Assembly: GCA_030949325.1 (NCBI GenBank)
Contig: JAUZSQ010000098.1
Location: forward strand, 1 to 44,223
Reading direction: 5' to 3'
Length of the DNA: 44,223 bases
Origin: Sulfurovum sp.
GTDB lineage: Bacteria > Campylobacterota > Campylobacteria > Campylobacterales > Sulfurovaceae
Under the pieces are notes generated by a model, which saw only the letters and a program-made list of their open reading frames with translations, did no database searches and was not told the origin of the DNA. The position numbers and the translations under genes are program-made. Positions 19,076 to 28,131 of the stretch are shown here, in pieces. How positions within the stretch are numbered: position 1 is the stretch's first letter; the number at the start of each line of letters is the position of its first letter.

Positions 19076-20586
19076 CCTTTAGCCTTAGCCGTTACCATAA
19101 TGACAAACGATACTAAAGTACCTCCCATAATTTGCCATGCAAAGCCTAGATTCATTTCTACAAACACAGCCAAGACATAAGGCTGTAAGAGTAATACGGT
19201 CAAAAACCCTCCTACTAAGGCAAAAGGCACACGCTGGGCTGTCCCTCTTGTGGTAAAAATCGCTGTAGCAAAGACACCCAATAGTCCTGTATAAGAAAAT
19301 GCCATCACCCCCAAAGCAAAACTCAATAGAGGTAACTCTGTATAACGTTGCCAATAAAAGCAGAGCATAGCCATCAAGGAAAGAGCCATAGCAAAAAACA
19401 AGACAGCCTGTCTTCCTGCTTTGACAAAATGATACTCATCCACTGCCTTTTTGCTTCTACTTTGCTTCCAAGGTCTATAGATATCTTCTATTGCCACAGA
19501 AGACATCGCACCAAGTACAGAATTGGAACTACTCAACGCAGCTGCGACTGCTCCAACGGTTACCAGTCCACGTAATCCTTCTGGCATTTCATACAAGATA
19601 TAATACATAAATATCGTAATTTTCTCACCCTCAAAATTTTGTACGACTTGGGTACTTAGATGTGAGAGTTCTGGATGCTGATAAAACAGATAAAGTAAAA
19701 GCCCTATACACAAAAAGAGTATTGCTACAGGTATGGTCAGATAAATACTCAACATCAAAGAGCGTTGCGCTTCTTTGACATTTTTACACGCCAAAGCACG
19801 TTGTGTCATATCTTGGTCAAGCCCATAAGCTGCGATATTGAGCAAAAGCCACCCTCCTAATAATGCCCAAACAGAAAAATCTCCTGCCATAGAAAAATCA
19901 AGGACTTGTAATTTATTTTGGGCTTCAAGGGTATGTATCATGGTAAAAAAGTCAGCGTCAATACTAAAGAAGAGATAAAGAAGTACAGCAATTCCTGCAC
20001 CTATATAGGTCACAGCTTGTATCATATCTGAGAAAATAATAGACTTCACCCCTCCAAAATACGCATACACCAAAGCACCTAGCATCAAAATAGCAATAGA
20101 AATGGCTACATGATTTGCCGAAATATCCAAAAAGAGTATCATGGAGATTGCCAAGGCGCCAATATAAAGCCTAGCTCCAGAAGCAAAAAGGCGACCGATA
20201 AGAAACATCATCCCTGCTTGTCTCTTGGCACGTTGCCCATAACGATGTTCCAAAAGCGAATAGACAGTCACAGCCTTAATCGCATAAAATCTAGGAATGA
20301 GTACTTTGGAGACAAATAACACTGCCAAAAAAGCTGAGAAGTAAAAACCCAAGAAAGTAAGGTCTTTGCCATAAGCATATTCAGGAGCACCCAAAAAGGT
20401 CGCTGCTGATTGTGAGGTCGCCAGTACAGAAATAGCCACAGCAAACATCGGAACACTATTGCCACCCACAAAGTAATCTCGTGTATTCTCTACCTTCACA
20501 CGAGACAGCACGATAGAACTCACGGTCAAGATAGCAAAGTATAAACCAAATATACTCCAATCAACGATGCTAAAAGCCGAATTCAT
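19072..20586 (-). CDS. sodium:solute symporter family protein
   Basis: A 504-residue integral membrane protein with about 13 hydrophobic segments, of the SSS family that uses the Na+ gradient to import sugars, amino acids, organic acids or vitamins. The early DYFVGGNSVPMF and the SQSAATFLGAPEYAY stretch correspond to the conserved first helices, and AAALSSSNSVLGAMSS to the Na+2-site region. The substrate is not evident. It overlaps the upstream amidase gene by one base (TAATG) and the downstream ABC gene by four. Confidence 0.88.
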   Translation of the reverse strand: MNSAFSIVDWSIFGLYFAILTVSSIVLSRVKVENTRDYFVGGNSVPMFAVAISVLATSQSAATFLGAPEYAYGKDLTFLGFYFSAFLAVLFVSKVLIPRFYAIKAVTVYSLLEHRYGQRAKRQAGMMFLIGRLFASGARLYIGALAISMILFLDISANHVAISIAILMLGALVYAYFGGVKSIIFSDMIQAVTYIGAGIAVLLYLFFSIDADFFTMIHTLEAQNKLQVLDFSMAGDFSVWALLGGWLLLNIAAYGLDQDMTQRALACKNVKEAQRSLMLSIYLTIPVAILFLCIGLLLYLFYQHPELSHLSTQVVQNFEGEKITIFMYYILYEMPEGLRGLVTVGAVAAALSSSNSVLGAMSSVAIEDIYRPWKQSRSKKAVDEYHFVKAGRQAVLFFAMALSLMAMLCFYWQRYTELPLLSFALGVMAFSYTGLLGVFATAIFTTRGTAQRVPFALVGGFLTVLLLQPYVLAVFVEMNLGFAWQIMGGTLVSFVIMVTAKAKG

Positions 20587-21296
20587 TATCTCACTCTTGG
20601 AGGTCGTTTAAGTAAGAGGTCTTTCGTATCGGCTCTAAGTTTCGCCATAAAGACAGCCCCAGGGTCAGATTTGACCGTTCTATAGCCTTTGTCTTTTTCT
20701 AGCCACAAGGGAGTACCTTCCATTTGTCTATATTCATGGTGTCCAATCAAATATTCTATACCATTATACTTATTACGTAAATAGCGAATCAGTTTGACAT
20801 TGGCTTGGCGTTGTGCCAAGGTAAGGTCATCTTTTGTGTTGCCTTTACCTCCGACATTTTCTATCCCAATACTCGAGTAATTGAGTCCTATCACATGACG
20901 TGCCATCCAATTGTCAGGCATAAGTCTATAAATCGTACCATCACGTCCTACCAAAAAATGGGCAGAAACATTGAGCAAAGAAGCCTTGGCAATGTCTTTT
21001 CTATCGGTCAAAAGCTTTTGAGGTCTAAGACGTTGAAAAGAGCTGTTCAGTCCCATATCTGCTGTCCAATGAATGACAATAATCTTGGGGTCAATCTTGA
21101 TATTTCGTACATTTTTACCATAATGGGCTTTGATATACGCTTTAGTCATTGCAATACGTTGGGCTTTAAACACAATAGGTTTACTGTGTATTGAGATAGT
21201 CGGTACGGGTTTGGTTTCGCAGACAAAACGGGTAATCTCTGCATGAATATTGACGCTTAGCAACAGTATCACTGTGTATAAAATGCTTTTTCTCAT
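20586..21296 (-). CDS. exported N-acetylmuramoyl-L-alanine amidase (Amidase_2)
   Basis: A 236-residue protein with an N-terminal signal peptide (about residues 1-18, ending NIHA). The Amidase_2 domain follows: IVIHWTA with the first Zn ligand, SAHFLVGRDGTIYRL, ARHVIGLN with the second His, IGIENVG with the catalytic Glu, LIGHHEY, and KSDPGAVF near the C-terminus. It would cleave stem peptides from peptidoglycan in the periplasm, unlike cytoplasmic AmpD. It is cotranscribed with membrane transporters and uppP. Confidence 0.88.
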   Translation of the reverse strand: MRKSILYTVILLLSVNIHAEITRFVCETKPVPTISIHSKPIVFKAQRIAMTKAYIKAHYGKNVRNIKIDPKIIVIHWTADMGLNSSFQRLRPQKLLTDRKDIAKASLLNVSAHFLVGRDGTIYRLMPDNWMARHVIGLNYSSIGIENVGGKGNTKDDLTLAQRQANVKLIRYLRNKYNGIEYLIGHHEYRQMEGTPLWLEKDKGYRTVKSDPGAVFMAKLRADTKDLLLKRPPRVR

Positions 21297-21299
21297 AGT

Positions 21300-21824
21300 T
21301 TAGTCCTTTAAGGGTTCAAAATGGGTATCGCTTTTCATATAGGCAAATACCAATACCATAGGAGGCAATCCTAAGGCAATAATATAACTAGGGATATGCA
21401 ATAACCCCTGTCGGTTCAGATACAAAAAACCCAAGATAAGGAGTATATACGCAGCCATACGATAAAAAGAAAGTGCTGCTCTTGTATCACGAAGGGTCTC
21501 ATATAACGAACGCCTAGAGACTTCGTGTTTGTCATTCTCTTCTTCTGTGATGGGGACTACATCCTCACTATACAAATCATAAGGGTCTTCAAACTTGTCT
21601 ATCATATCTTTGCTATCATCCATGGTGATAATATTATGCTCTACACGCGTATTGACCATACGTCTGTACGCCATAGAAGAACCTAGCATCACCAAAGTAG
21701 AAGAGATAAACCCTATTTCAAAGGCATACAAATATCGTACATTAAAAAATGCTAGAATAAGCAGTATCCCTAGGGCATTGATACCTAGGAGTATTTGTAT
21801 GATTTTTACTGTGACATTACGCAT
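21300..21824 (-). CDS. hypothetical four-helix membrane protein
   Basis: About 174 residues with two hydrophobic pairs (near residues 8-30 and 30-50, and again in the C-terminal third) around an acidic cytosolic-looking middle (DPYDLYSED, EEENDK). I do not recognise a named domain. The ATG at 21824, overlapping the end of the atpZ-like gene by 8 bases, is preferred; an upstream ATG at 21926 would overlap that gene by over 100 bases. Its fixed place behind atpZ suggests a membrane assembly role, but this is speculation. Confidence 0.7.
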   Translation of the reverse strand: MRNVTVKIIQILLGINALGILLILAFFNVRYLYAFEIGFISSTLVMLGSSMAYRRMVNTRVEHNIITMDDSKDMIDKFEDPYDLYSEDVVPITEEENDKHEVSRRSLYETLRDTRAALSFYRMAAYILLILGFLYLNRQGLLHIPSYIIALGLPPMVLVFAYMKSDTHFEPLKD

Positions 21825-22098
21825 CGTTAGTAGGTTCTTTGTAGCTATATCGTGGGTCATTTGCCAATTCTTCCAAAGAAGCTTTTTGTTTGAGGTAGGC
21901 TTTATAGACATTCGATATTGAGGCACCTACGCCGATAAATACCCCTATCCAAAGTGTCCATGCCTCTCCTGTGAGTTTTTCTAAACCTAAGCCAATAGCC
22001 ACACCAATGAGTACGGCTACGACCATAGAAATACCCAAGCTTAAGCCATCGGCTGCATCTACAATTTTTTTGAGTTTTGGTTCTTCTTCTTTAGACAT
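21817..22098 (-). CDS. AtpZ/AtpI family protein
   Basis: A 93-residue protein with two hydrophobic helices (LGISMVVAVLIGVAIGLG and WTLWIGVFIGVGASISN) and charged ends. This matches the AtpZ/AtpI family (F0F1-ATPase subunit of uncharacterised type), thought to help Na+ or Mg2+ uptake or c-ring assembly for ATP synthase. No ATP synthase genes lie nearby; it sits 9 bases after hemL. Confidence 0.8.
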   Translation of the reverse strand: MSKEEEPKLKKIVDAADGLSLGISMVVAVLIGVAIGLGLEKLTGEAWTLWIGVFIGVGASISNVYKAYLKQKASLEELANDPRYSYKEPTNDA

Positions 22099-22107
22099 TG
22101 CTACTCC

Positions 22108-23400
22108 TTAGGCTGTAATTTCTTTCATCGTCTCAAACGCACAAAAGATAGCTTCTTCTATCATTTCGTCACTCGTAGCTGTACAAATAAATCCTGTTTC
22201 ATACGAAGAACATGCCAAATAGACACCTCTATCTAGCATACCTTTATGAAACTTTGCAAACATTTTAGTATCGTTAGCATCAGCATCTTCCATATTTTTG
22301 ACTACTTTATCCGAAAAGAAGAAGCCAAACATAGAGCCTCTCACTTCTGTCACCATCGGTACATTCACAGCAGACGCAGCCTCTTGGAAGCCTTCCACCA
22401 AGCGTTTGGCTTTGGCTGCTAGTTCTACATATAACGAAGGTTGTGCTTTGAGCTTTTGCAAACTCTTCAGTCCTGCTGACATCGCGACAGGGTTTCCTGA
22501 GAGTGTCCCTGCTTGATACACAGGACCTTCAGGTGAAAGGTGAGACATAATGGCTTTACTTGCACCAAAAGCACCTACAGGCATACCTGCACCAATGACT
22601 TTGCCCAAGGTTACCATATCAGGTTTGACAGACGAGATACCCTGCGCCCCTTGAAGCGATGCCCTAAATCCAGACATCACTTCATCAAAAATCAACAAAG
22701 CCCCATGTCTATCACACAAGACACGTATCTGCTCCAAGAAAGACTCATCAGCAGGAACAAGACCCATATTTCCAGCAATAGGCTCTATGATTACACAAGC
22801 GACTTCTCCTTGTGCATCTGCAAAACATTGTTCTACAGATGCAATATCGTTATAAGTAGCAAGAAGGGTATGCTTGGTCAAATCAGCAGGGACTCCAGGG
22901 CTAGAAGGTGTACCAAAAGTAGCCAAACCAGAGCCACCTGCAACCAACAAAGAATCAGAGTGTCCATGATAACAACCCTTAAACTTGATAATGTTGTCAC
23001 GCTCCGTCACCCCTCGTGCCAAGCGAATCGCAGACATCACCGCTTCGGTACCAGAGCTTACAAAACGTACCTTGTCTATGCTATCAAAAAGCGACACAAT
23101 TTCACAAGCGAGTTCTGTCTCTACGGTAGTAGGTGCGCCAAAGCTAAGTCCTCGTTGTACGGCTTGGATAACCGAAGCTTCAATATCTTTGTCACAATGC
23201 CCAAAGATAAGCGGTCCCCAACTTTGTACAAAATCAATATATTGATTGCCATCTATATCAAAAAGGTGTCCACCTTTTCCATAGTCAATGAATGGGGGAG
23301 TCCCCTCTACACCTGAGAATGCACGAACAGGAGAATCGACACCTCCAGGAATAACCTCATACGCTTCGTCAAAAGCTGTGATACTTTTAGTATATACCAT
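22108..23400 (-). CDS. hemL: glutamate-1-semialdehyde 2,1-aminomutase
   Basis: HemL is the PLP enzyme converting glutamate-1-semialdehyde to 5-aminolevulinate, the C5 route to haem. The intact protein of about 430 residues shows [13 protein letters not shown] at the start, [37 protein letters not shown] and the PLP lysine in [13 protein letters not shown]. The ATG at 23400 has GAGGA 8 bases upstream; an in-frame ATG at 23415 contains that site within its first codons and is less likely. It heads the minus-strand run to uppP and shares a 67-base divergent promoter region with tonB. Confidence 0.95.
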   Translation of the reverse strand: MVYTKSITAFDEAYEVIPGGVDSPVRAFSGVEGTPPFIDYGKGGHLFDIDGNQYIDFVQSWGPLIFGHCDKDIEASVIQAVQRGLSFGAPTTVETELACEIVSLFDSIDKVRFVSSGTEAVMSAIRLARGVTERDNIIKFKGCYHGHSDSLLVAGGSGLATFGTPSSPGVPADLTKHTLLATYNDIASVEQCFADAQGEVACVIIEPIAGNMGLVPADESFLEQIRVLCDRHGALLIFDEVMSGFRASLQGAQGISSVKPDMVTLGKVIGAGMPVGAFGASKAIMSHLSPEGPVYQAGTLSGNPVAMSAGLKSLQKLKAQPSLYVELAAKAKRLVEGFQEAASAVNVPMVTEVRGSMFGFFFSDKVVKNMEDADANDTKMFAKFHKGMLDRGVYLACSSYETGFICTATSDEMIEEAIFCAFETMKEITA

Positions 23401-23467
23401 AGTATTAATCCTCATTTATGTATAATGCTTAGGATTATACTATAAAGAGCATAAAGAGGAGAGAAAC
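23401..23467. promoter_or_regulatory. divergent promoter region between hemL and tonB
   Basis: The 67 bases contain TATAAT-like boxes in both directions: minus-strand TATAAT within AGTATAATCC and ATTATACAT toward hemL, and plus-strand TATACT/TATAAA toward tonB. The two boxes overlap, so hemL and tonB may compete for polymerase or share a regulator, which would make sense for linked haem and iron supply. Confidence 0.5.
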
Positions 23468-24271
23468 ATCAAAATTGTTCATGGCTTATTGCTCTCTTTA
23501 TTATTGCATTTACTCATTTTGTGGCTGATGACACATCAATTTGAAAGTATTATACTCCCTCCTGCACCTACAGAAAAAACCATGAACCTCAATCTACAGC
23601 AAATAGTCACACCTCCCCCTGCTCCCAAACCCAAAAGTATCCCCAAGCCCAAAAGCAAAGAAATCATCAAAAAAGTACCTATAAAGAAAAAAGTCTTTAG
23701 CAAAAAAACTTCAATAGAAAATAATATCACCAAGCTTAGCAAGAAGAGTATCGAAAAAATTGTCAAAAAGAAAATCATCAAAAAGTCAAAAAGAAGATTA
23801 TCAAGAAAAAAGTAGCCAAAGCAATACCCAAGAGTGATTCTTTTTCTGATATGCTCATGGGTTCGGGTACGTTTATGTATAGTGATTCACCTCAAAAGAA
23901 GTCTTCTTCCAAAAGTAGCAAAGACAAAAATATCCAAAAACTCTACGGCAGTGAATTTAACAGCTATAGCTCTGGACAAAAGGAATATATACGCCATAAT
24001 CTCAACACCGTTCAACAAATTACCCAAAGAACACCTGACTCGTAATGGCTATCCTCCTGTAGCAGAACGTACTCAACAGCAGGGTACGAATATCGTCTCT
24101 TTCTATTTGCATCCCAATGGTGATATCTCAGGACTCAAACTCAAACACCGTATTGGCTATGCCTCACTTGATGACAATACACTCAACATTATACAAATTG
24201 CCTACAAAAACTACCCATTACCCAACCAAAAAACCCGTTTGATTTTTTATGTCGAATATAATTTATATTAA
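23468..24271 (+). CDS. tonB: energy transducer TonB-like protein, two frameshifts
   Basis: About 267 residues: an N-terminal membrane anchor (GLLLSLLLHLLILWLMTH), a Pro/Lys-rich periplasm-spanning stretch (PPPAPKPKSIPKPK and lysine repeats) and a TonB C-terminal domain (RNGYPPVAERT, VSFYLHPNGDISG, LIFYVEY) that contacts outer-membrane receptors. Breaks are near 23793 (A5 where A6 is needed) and 24031 (CC where C is needed to read TLTRNGYP). AGGAG is placed 6 bases before an ATC at 23468, where the family pattern would want ATG; the next in-frame start is TTG at 23489, which would cut into the membrane anchor. Confidence 0.82.
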
Positions 24272-24286
24272 TGAAAGAGGAAAAAT

Positions 24287-25051
24287 ATGCCCTATTCTTT
24301 AGATAAAGAGCCTTCATTTTATGCCCTTATTATCGGTACAGAGATACTCAATAGACGACGCCATGATGCACACTTTGACTTTGTGAGCAAGGTCTTAGCA
24401 CAAAAGGGATATACCCTTTCAGGCTCTTTTATCATCGCAGATGAACCTGATTTGATTGTCAAAACCATTCAATATATCGCATCACTGCCTCAGGCGATAC
24501 TCTTTTCCTTTGGAGGTATTGGCTCGACTCCTGATGATTATACACGCGCCTGTGCCTCTAGGGCTCTTAGAGATGGCAGACTCATCTTGCATCCCCAAGC
24601 CAAAGACATCATAGAAGCCAAACTAGGCACTCATGCCTACCCTCACGCTATCAAAATGGCAGAGCTTCCCAAAGGGGCTACCTTGTTACACAATCCTATC
24701 AACCAAATGCCTGCGTTTGCCCTCGATGCACGATACTATTTTATGCCAGGCTTTCCTCAGATGAGCCACCCTATGGTAGAAGCAATACTCCAAATACTCA
24801 TTCCTCACAAAAAATATATCCATAGATATAGCTTTACAGCTCTGTGTAAAGAGAGCCTTTTTATAGACATCATGCAAGACATGCCCCAAGGTGTAGAATA
24901 TTCATCACTGCCCAAGCTTTCTAAGCATACATGGCAAGTGACTATCTCTGTAGCCTCACAAGACCAAGCCTTAGCCCAAGAAGCCTTTGCACGATATATT
25001 AGCCTACTCCAAGCACAAAATATGTCTTATACCCTAGAAGATGAAGCCTAA
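24287..25051 (+). CDS. CinA/MoaB-like molybdopterin-binding domain protein
   Basis: A 254-residue cytoplasmic protein. The N-terminal two thirds are a MoCF-biosynthesis (MoaB/CinA) fold: IIGTEILNRRRHDAH near residue 17 and the FSFGGIGSTPDDYT loop, where CinA proteins normally read GGxGPTxDD. The C-terminal CinA amidase domain is absent. Such short CinA-like proteins are often annotated competence/damage-inducible; a nucleotide repair role (as in CinA pyrophosphatases) is possible. The next gene starts directly after its stop codon. Confidence 0.8.
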   Translation: MPYSLDKEPSFYALIIGTEILNRRRHDAHFDFVSKVLAQKGYTLSGSFIIADEPDLIVKTIQYIASLPQAILFSFGGIGSTPDDYTRACASRALRDGRLILHPQAKDIIEAKLGTHAYPHAIKMAELPKGATLLHNPINQMPAFALDARYYFMPGFPQMSHPMVEAILQILIPHKKYIHRYSFTALCKESLFIDIMQDMPQGVEYSSLPKLSKHTWQVTISVASQDQALAQEAFARYISLLQAQNMSYTLEDEA

Positions 25052-26245
25052 ATGATGAGCTACCTAGACACACTCAAACACCCCACCATAAGACGGCTCT
25101 CTTTGATACAATTTATCTCTTATTTTGGGACATGGTTTTCACAAGTAGCCCTCTTTTCCAAGATAGTCTTCCTAGGTGCGGATGCACTCACTATTGCCAT
25201 GACTGCTACCATGGCAATGCTTCCTGCTGTGGTCTTAGCACCTATCATTGGACTCATCATAGACCGTATAGACTTCAAGAAGCTTATGGGCATACTACTC
25301 ATGGTAGAAATCAGTATGACCATAGGCTTTATCTTTATCAATAGCCTAGAATATATATGGGTGCTGATGATACTCATTTTTATACGCTCAACGGCTGCGT
25401 CCATGTTATTCTCAGCCGAAATGGCACTCTTTCCCAAGATAGTCTCAGGCGAAATGCTCAAAAACACCAATGAAATACACTCTATCATTTGGTCACTCTG
25501 CTACGCTTTGGGTATGGCTGTAGGAGGCATAGCTACTTATTATATGGGCTTTAATATTGCCTTTATCTTTGATGCCTTTCTCTACAGTATCGCCCTTATT
25601 TTACTCTTGGGTCTTTCTCTCTCAATAGAACGCATAGCACACAATGAATCCAATTATGAAATGTTCAAAAATGGACTACTTTACCTCAAATCCCAAAAGA
25701 AAATACTCCACCTCATCTTGCTCCATGCCTCTTTGGGGCTGACTTCCTTTGATACGCTCATCACGCTTCTAGCAGACTTACAATACCAAACACTCCTAGC
25801 CATACCCCTAGCCATAGGGTGGATGAATGCCACAAGAGCCTTAGGATTGCTCATCGGACCTTTTCTCATCTCTTCTCTTGTGTCCAAAGGAACGCTTCAC
25901 TACTTCTTTATCGCTCAGGGATTAGCCATTATACTCTGGTCTAAACTTGAATATAACTTTTATTTCGCACTGATAGGATTGTTTGTCACAGGCTTGTTTA
26001 TTACCACATTATGGTCTTATACCTACCTACTCATACAAGAAGAAACCGAACCTTTTTACCTAGGCAGAGTTATCTCTTATAATGATATGTTTTTCATGCT
26101 TTCCAATATTGTCACAGCCCTTTTTATAGGCTACGCTTCTACATGGGGTCTTTCTCTTGAAGCCATTACCTTTACCCTAGGCACAGGATTTTTTGTGGTA
26201 GCCCTCTATTACCTTTGGTTCAAAAAGCATTATCTTGATGTCTAA
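25052..26245 (+). CDS. MFS transporter
   Basis: A 397-residue protein with twelve hydrophobic segments and no signal peptide. The first loop carries GLIIDRIDFKKLM, a variant of the MFS loop 2-3 motif. It resembles the enterobactin-exporter-like or macrolide-efflux-like MFS subgroup, but the substrate cannot be named. It begins with two consecutive ATG codons right after the CinA-like stop and overlaps the DTW gene by 8 bases. Confidence 0.82.
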   Translation: MMSYLDTLKHPTIRRLSLIQFISYFGTWFSQVALFSKIVFLGADALTIAMTATMAMLPAVVLAPIIGLIIDRIDFKKLMGILLMVEISMTIGFIFINSLEYIWVLMILIFIRSTAASMLFSAEMALFPKIVSGEMLKNTNEIHSIIWSLCYALGMAVGGIATYYMGFNIAFIFDAFLYSIALILLLGLSLSIERIAHNESNYEMFKNGLLYLKSQKKILHLILLHASLGLTSFDTLITLLADLQYQTLLAIPLAIGWMNATRALGLLIGPFLISSLVSKGTLHYFFIAQGLAIILWSKLEYNFYFALIGLFVTGLFITTLWSYTYLLIQEETEPFYLGRVISYNDMFFMLSNIVTALFIGYASTWGLSLEAITFTLGTGFFVVALYYLWFKKHYLDV

Positions 26246-26858
26246 GGCTAGTAGAAGCGTCTGTTATACTTGCTATAGACCTAGCTCTTCTTGTCTCTGT
26301 TCTAGTATCTCAGCCATAGATACGCAGACACAATTTGTGCTACTCATGCACCCCAAAGAGTTTAGAAAAACCAAAAATGGCACAGGACACTTGACCCATT
26401 TATCCCTAAACAATTGCCAACTCTACATAGGAAGCCAATTTGAGACCCACCCTCAAATCACAGCCCTACTCAAGCATCCTCAAAACAATTGCTTTGTCCT
26501 CTACCCCTCTGATAACAGTATCAACCTCAACCAAAACGCTCTCCCCCATCAAAAAGGTACAAAAATCATACTCTTTCTCATCGATGCCACATGGGCATGT
26601 TCTCGTGCCATGCTCAAACAAAGCCCCCGTCTTGACTCCCTACCCAAAGTCAGCTTCACCCACAACAAAAACTCAGGCTTCCTCTTCAAAACCCAACCCA
26701 AAGACTACTGCCTAAGCACCATAGAATCCACCCTATGCATCCTAGAACTCCTCAACACCCACCACATAGAAGACATCCCCCAAGAAAACCTCACACACTT
26801 CCTAGACCCCTTTCATAAGATGGTGGCGTATCAAGTGGCATGTCATACTGAGGAGTAA
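26238..26858 (+). CDS. DTW-domain tRNA-uridine aminocarboxypropyltransferase
   Basis: About 206 residues. The N-terminus has a zinc-binding-like CYTCYRPSSSCLC, followed by LLMHPKEF and the DTW motif in LFLIDATWACSRAML, here DATW. Family members (TapT/TuaA) attach an aminocarboxypropyl group from SAM to tRNA uridine, giving acp3U. The ATG at 26238 lies inside the last codons of the MFS gene, indicating coupled translation. Codon usage in the second half is markedly C-rich (runs such as CCCACCC and AACCCAAC) compared with neighbours. Confidence 0.85.
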   Translation: MSKASRSVCYTCYRPSSSCLCSSISAIDTQTQFVLLMHPKEFRKTKNGTGHLTHLSLNNCQLYIGSQFETHPQITALLKHPQNNCFVLYPSDNSINLNQNALPHQKGTKIILFLIDATWACSRAMLKQSPRLDSLPKVSFTHNKNSGFLFKTQPKDYCLSTIESTLCILELLNTHHIEDIPQENLTHFLDPFHKMVAYQVACHTEE

Positions 26859-26924
26859 TCTGGAGAGAAATACTTTACTATCTGATGTTACGCACTTAAA
26901 GAAAAAAGCTATTCAATCTTCTAG

Positions 26925-27003
26925 CTTTTAGGGTAAGCACAAGGGATTGCCCCTACATAAGCATGATGAGCTGTAGGGGTAGGTCTTGTGCCTACCCTAA
27001 AAG
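26925..27003. repeat. type A palindrome, copy 1
   Basis: CTTTTAGGGTAAGCACAAG (26925-26943) pairs with CTTGTGCCTACCCTAAAAG (26985-27003) with one mismatch, and an inner CCCCTACA (26950-26957) pairs with TGTAGGGG (26972-26979). A transcript through it would form a long hairpin, and it could also terminate the DTW operon. Confidence 0.7.
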
Positions 27004-27025
27004 TTAGATAATTATACATTTTGGA

Positions 27026-27113
27026 CTCGTTCCCATCGCTCCTGCGTGGGAATGCATACGAGAGTTAATGGAACTGACTATATCCATTCCCACCGAGGAC
27101 GGATGGGAACGAG
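27026..27113. repeat. type B palindrome, copy 1
   Basis: CTCGTTCCCATC at 27026 pairs with GATGGGAACGAG ending at 27113, and an inner CGTGGGAATG pairs with CATTCCCACCG. The wording CTCGTTCCCA...TGGGAACGAG is a common REP-type palindrome in many bacteria, often moved by REP-associated tyrosine transposases; no such transposase is in this window. Confidence 0.65.
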
Positions 27114-27251
27114 AAAGAGATTGCCCCTACATAAGGATGATTTTCCGTAGGGGTAGACCCATGTGTCTGCCCTTGATATGTGATAAAACCTTCTCCTTCC
27201 CATTGCTCCTGCATGGGAAGGAATATGGACTAAAATATAAATAACTTCCAA

Positions 27252-27317
27252 AGGGCAACCACAAGGGATTGCCCTACACGATGTTATTTCGTAGGGGTAT
27301 TCCCTTGTGGGTACCCT
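27252..27317. repeat. type A palindrome, copy 3
   Basis: AGGGCAACCACAAGGGA (27252-27268) pairs with TCCCTTGTGGGTACCCT (27301-27317) with two mismatches; an inner CCCTAC pairs with GTAGGG. It closes the repeat cluster 140 bases before higB. Confidence 0.65.
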
Positions 27318-27457
27318 AAAGTTTCCCCTCGTTCTCCATTTGAGAAGTCGTATTCTTTTTTCATATTCTATCCTTCATTATAGATTTTATTTCGTTTTTT
27401 GTTGCTTTATAGCAGAGATTAAAGTTCTCTTAATGGGAACTATTATATAATATTATT

Positions 27458-27758
27458 ATGAGAATAATTTCACAAAAGACACTAAAATATTTTTATGAGC
27501 AATCAAATTATCGTGATAGTAAGAATGCTGTAGAAGCTTGGCATAAAGAAGTTCTAAAACTCGATTGGAACAATCCCAATGAGATTAAAACGATGTATAA
27601 AAATGCTAGTGTTGTTAGAGATACAAAGAATTGTCTTTAATATAGCAGGAAATAAATACAGATTAATCGTTACCATAAACTATTATGCAAAAATTGTATT
27701 TATTAAGTTTATTGGTACACATAAACAATACGATAAGATAAATATTGAGGAGCTATAA
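27458..27758 (+). CDS. higB: type II toxin HigB (mRNA interferase), one frameshift
   Basis: The N-terminus MRIISQKTLKYFYEQ, AWHKEVLKLDWNNPNEIK and KNASVV match the HigB family of ribosome-dependent RNases. After VVRDT the frame breaks near 27618, where AAA replaces AA, and resumes as RIVFNIAGNKYRLIV to KFIGTHKQYDKINIEEL with a TAA at 27756-27758. Repaired length of about 99 residues is right for HigB. It precedes the antitoxin by one base, the usual toxin-first order of higBA. Confidence 0.85.
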
Positions 27759-27759
27759 G

Positions 27760-28131
27760 ATGCATATCAAACCTATAAAAAATGAAGAAGATTATACCCA
27801 TACATTAAGCACTATTGACAGCCTAATGAATGCTAAACCACATACACCCCAAATGGATGAGTTAGAAGTCCTTGCAACTCTAGTTGAAGCCTATGAAGAA
27901 CAACATTACAAAATAGAATCTCCAGACCCAATAGAAGCAATAAAGTTTAGAATGGAACAAGAGGGGCTAAAGCAAAAAGATTTAATTTCCATAGTTGGTA
28001 GTAAATCTAGAGTTTCAGAGATATTAAACAAAAAAAGAAAACTCACTATTGAAATGATAAGAAACTTACATATTCAACTGCATATTCCAATAGAAAGTCT
28101 TTTTTTAGATTACAAAATACACCGTGCTTAA
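27760..28131 (+). CDS. higA: HigA-type antitoxin with Xre-like HTH
   Basis: A 123-residue protein. Its N-terminal half is helical and acidic (YTHTLSTIDSLMNA, DELEVLATLVEAYE), as in HigA of this subgroup, and the C-terminal half is a Cro/C1 helix-turn-helix: MEQEGLKQKDLISIVGSKS, then SRVSEILNKKRKLT. It should neutralise HigB and repress the operon. GAGGAG inside the last codons of higB lies 7 bases before the ATG at 27760, favouring it over the upstream alternative at 27745. Confidence 0.9.
   Translation: MHIKPIKNEEDYTHTLSTIDSLMNAKPHTPQMDELEVLATLVEAYEEQHYKIESPDPIEAIKFRMEQEGLKQKDLISIVGSKSRVSEILNKKRKLTIEMIRNLHIQLHIPIESLFLDYKIHRA

Larger units (their letters stand above)
26859..27457. repeat. 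intergenic cluster of palindromic REP-like repeats
   Basis: This 600-base gene-free stretch holds five palindromic units of two types. Type A, built around GGGATTGCCCCTACA and its complement TGTAGGGG: 26925-27003, 27119-27175 and 27252-27317. Type B, built around CTCGTTCCCATCGCTCC and ATGGGAACGAG: 27026-27113 and 27195-27221. They alternate A-B-A-B-A. Bases 27320-27457 hold A/T-rich DNA leading to higB. No coding frame is visible. Confidence 0.75.

Noticed and set aside
22540-23316. Plus-strand open frame of 258 codons
   Set aside because: It is fully opposite hemL and shows no protein-like features.
26925-27317. Palindromic repeats as a small CRISPR array
   Set aside because: Units are of two kinds, differ in length, and are self-complementary over their whole length; no cas gene is near.
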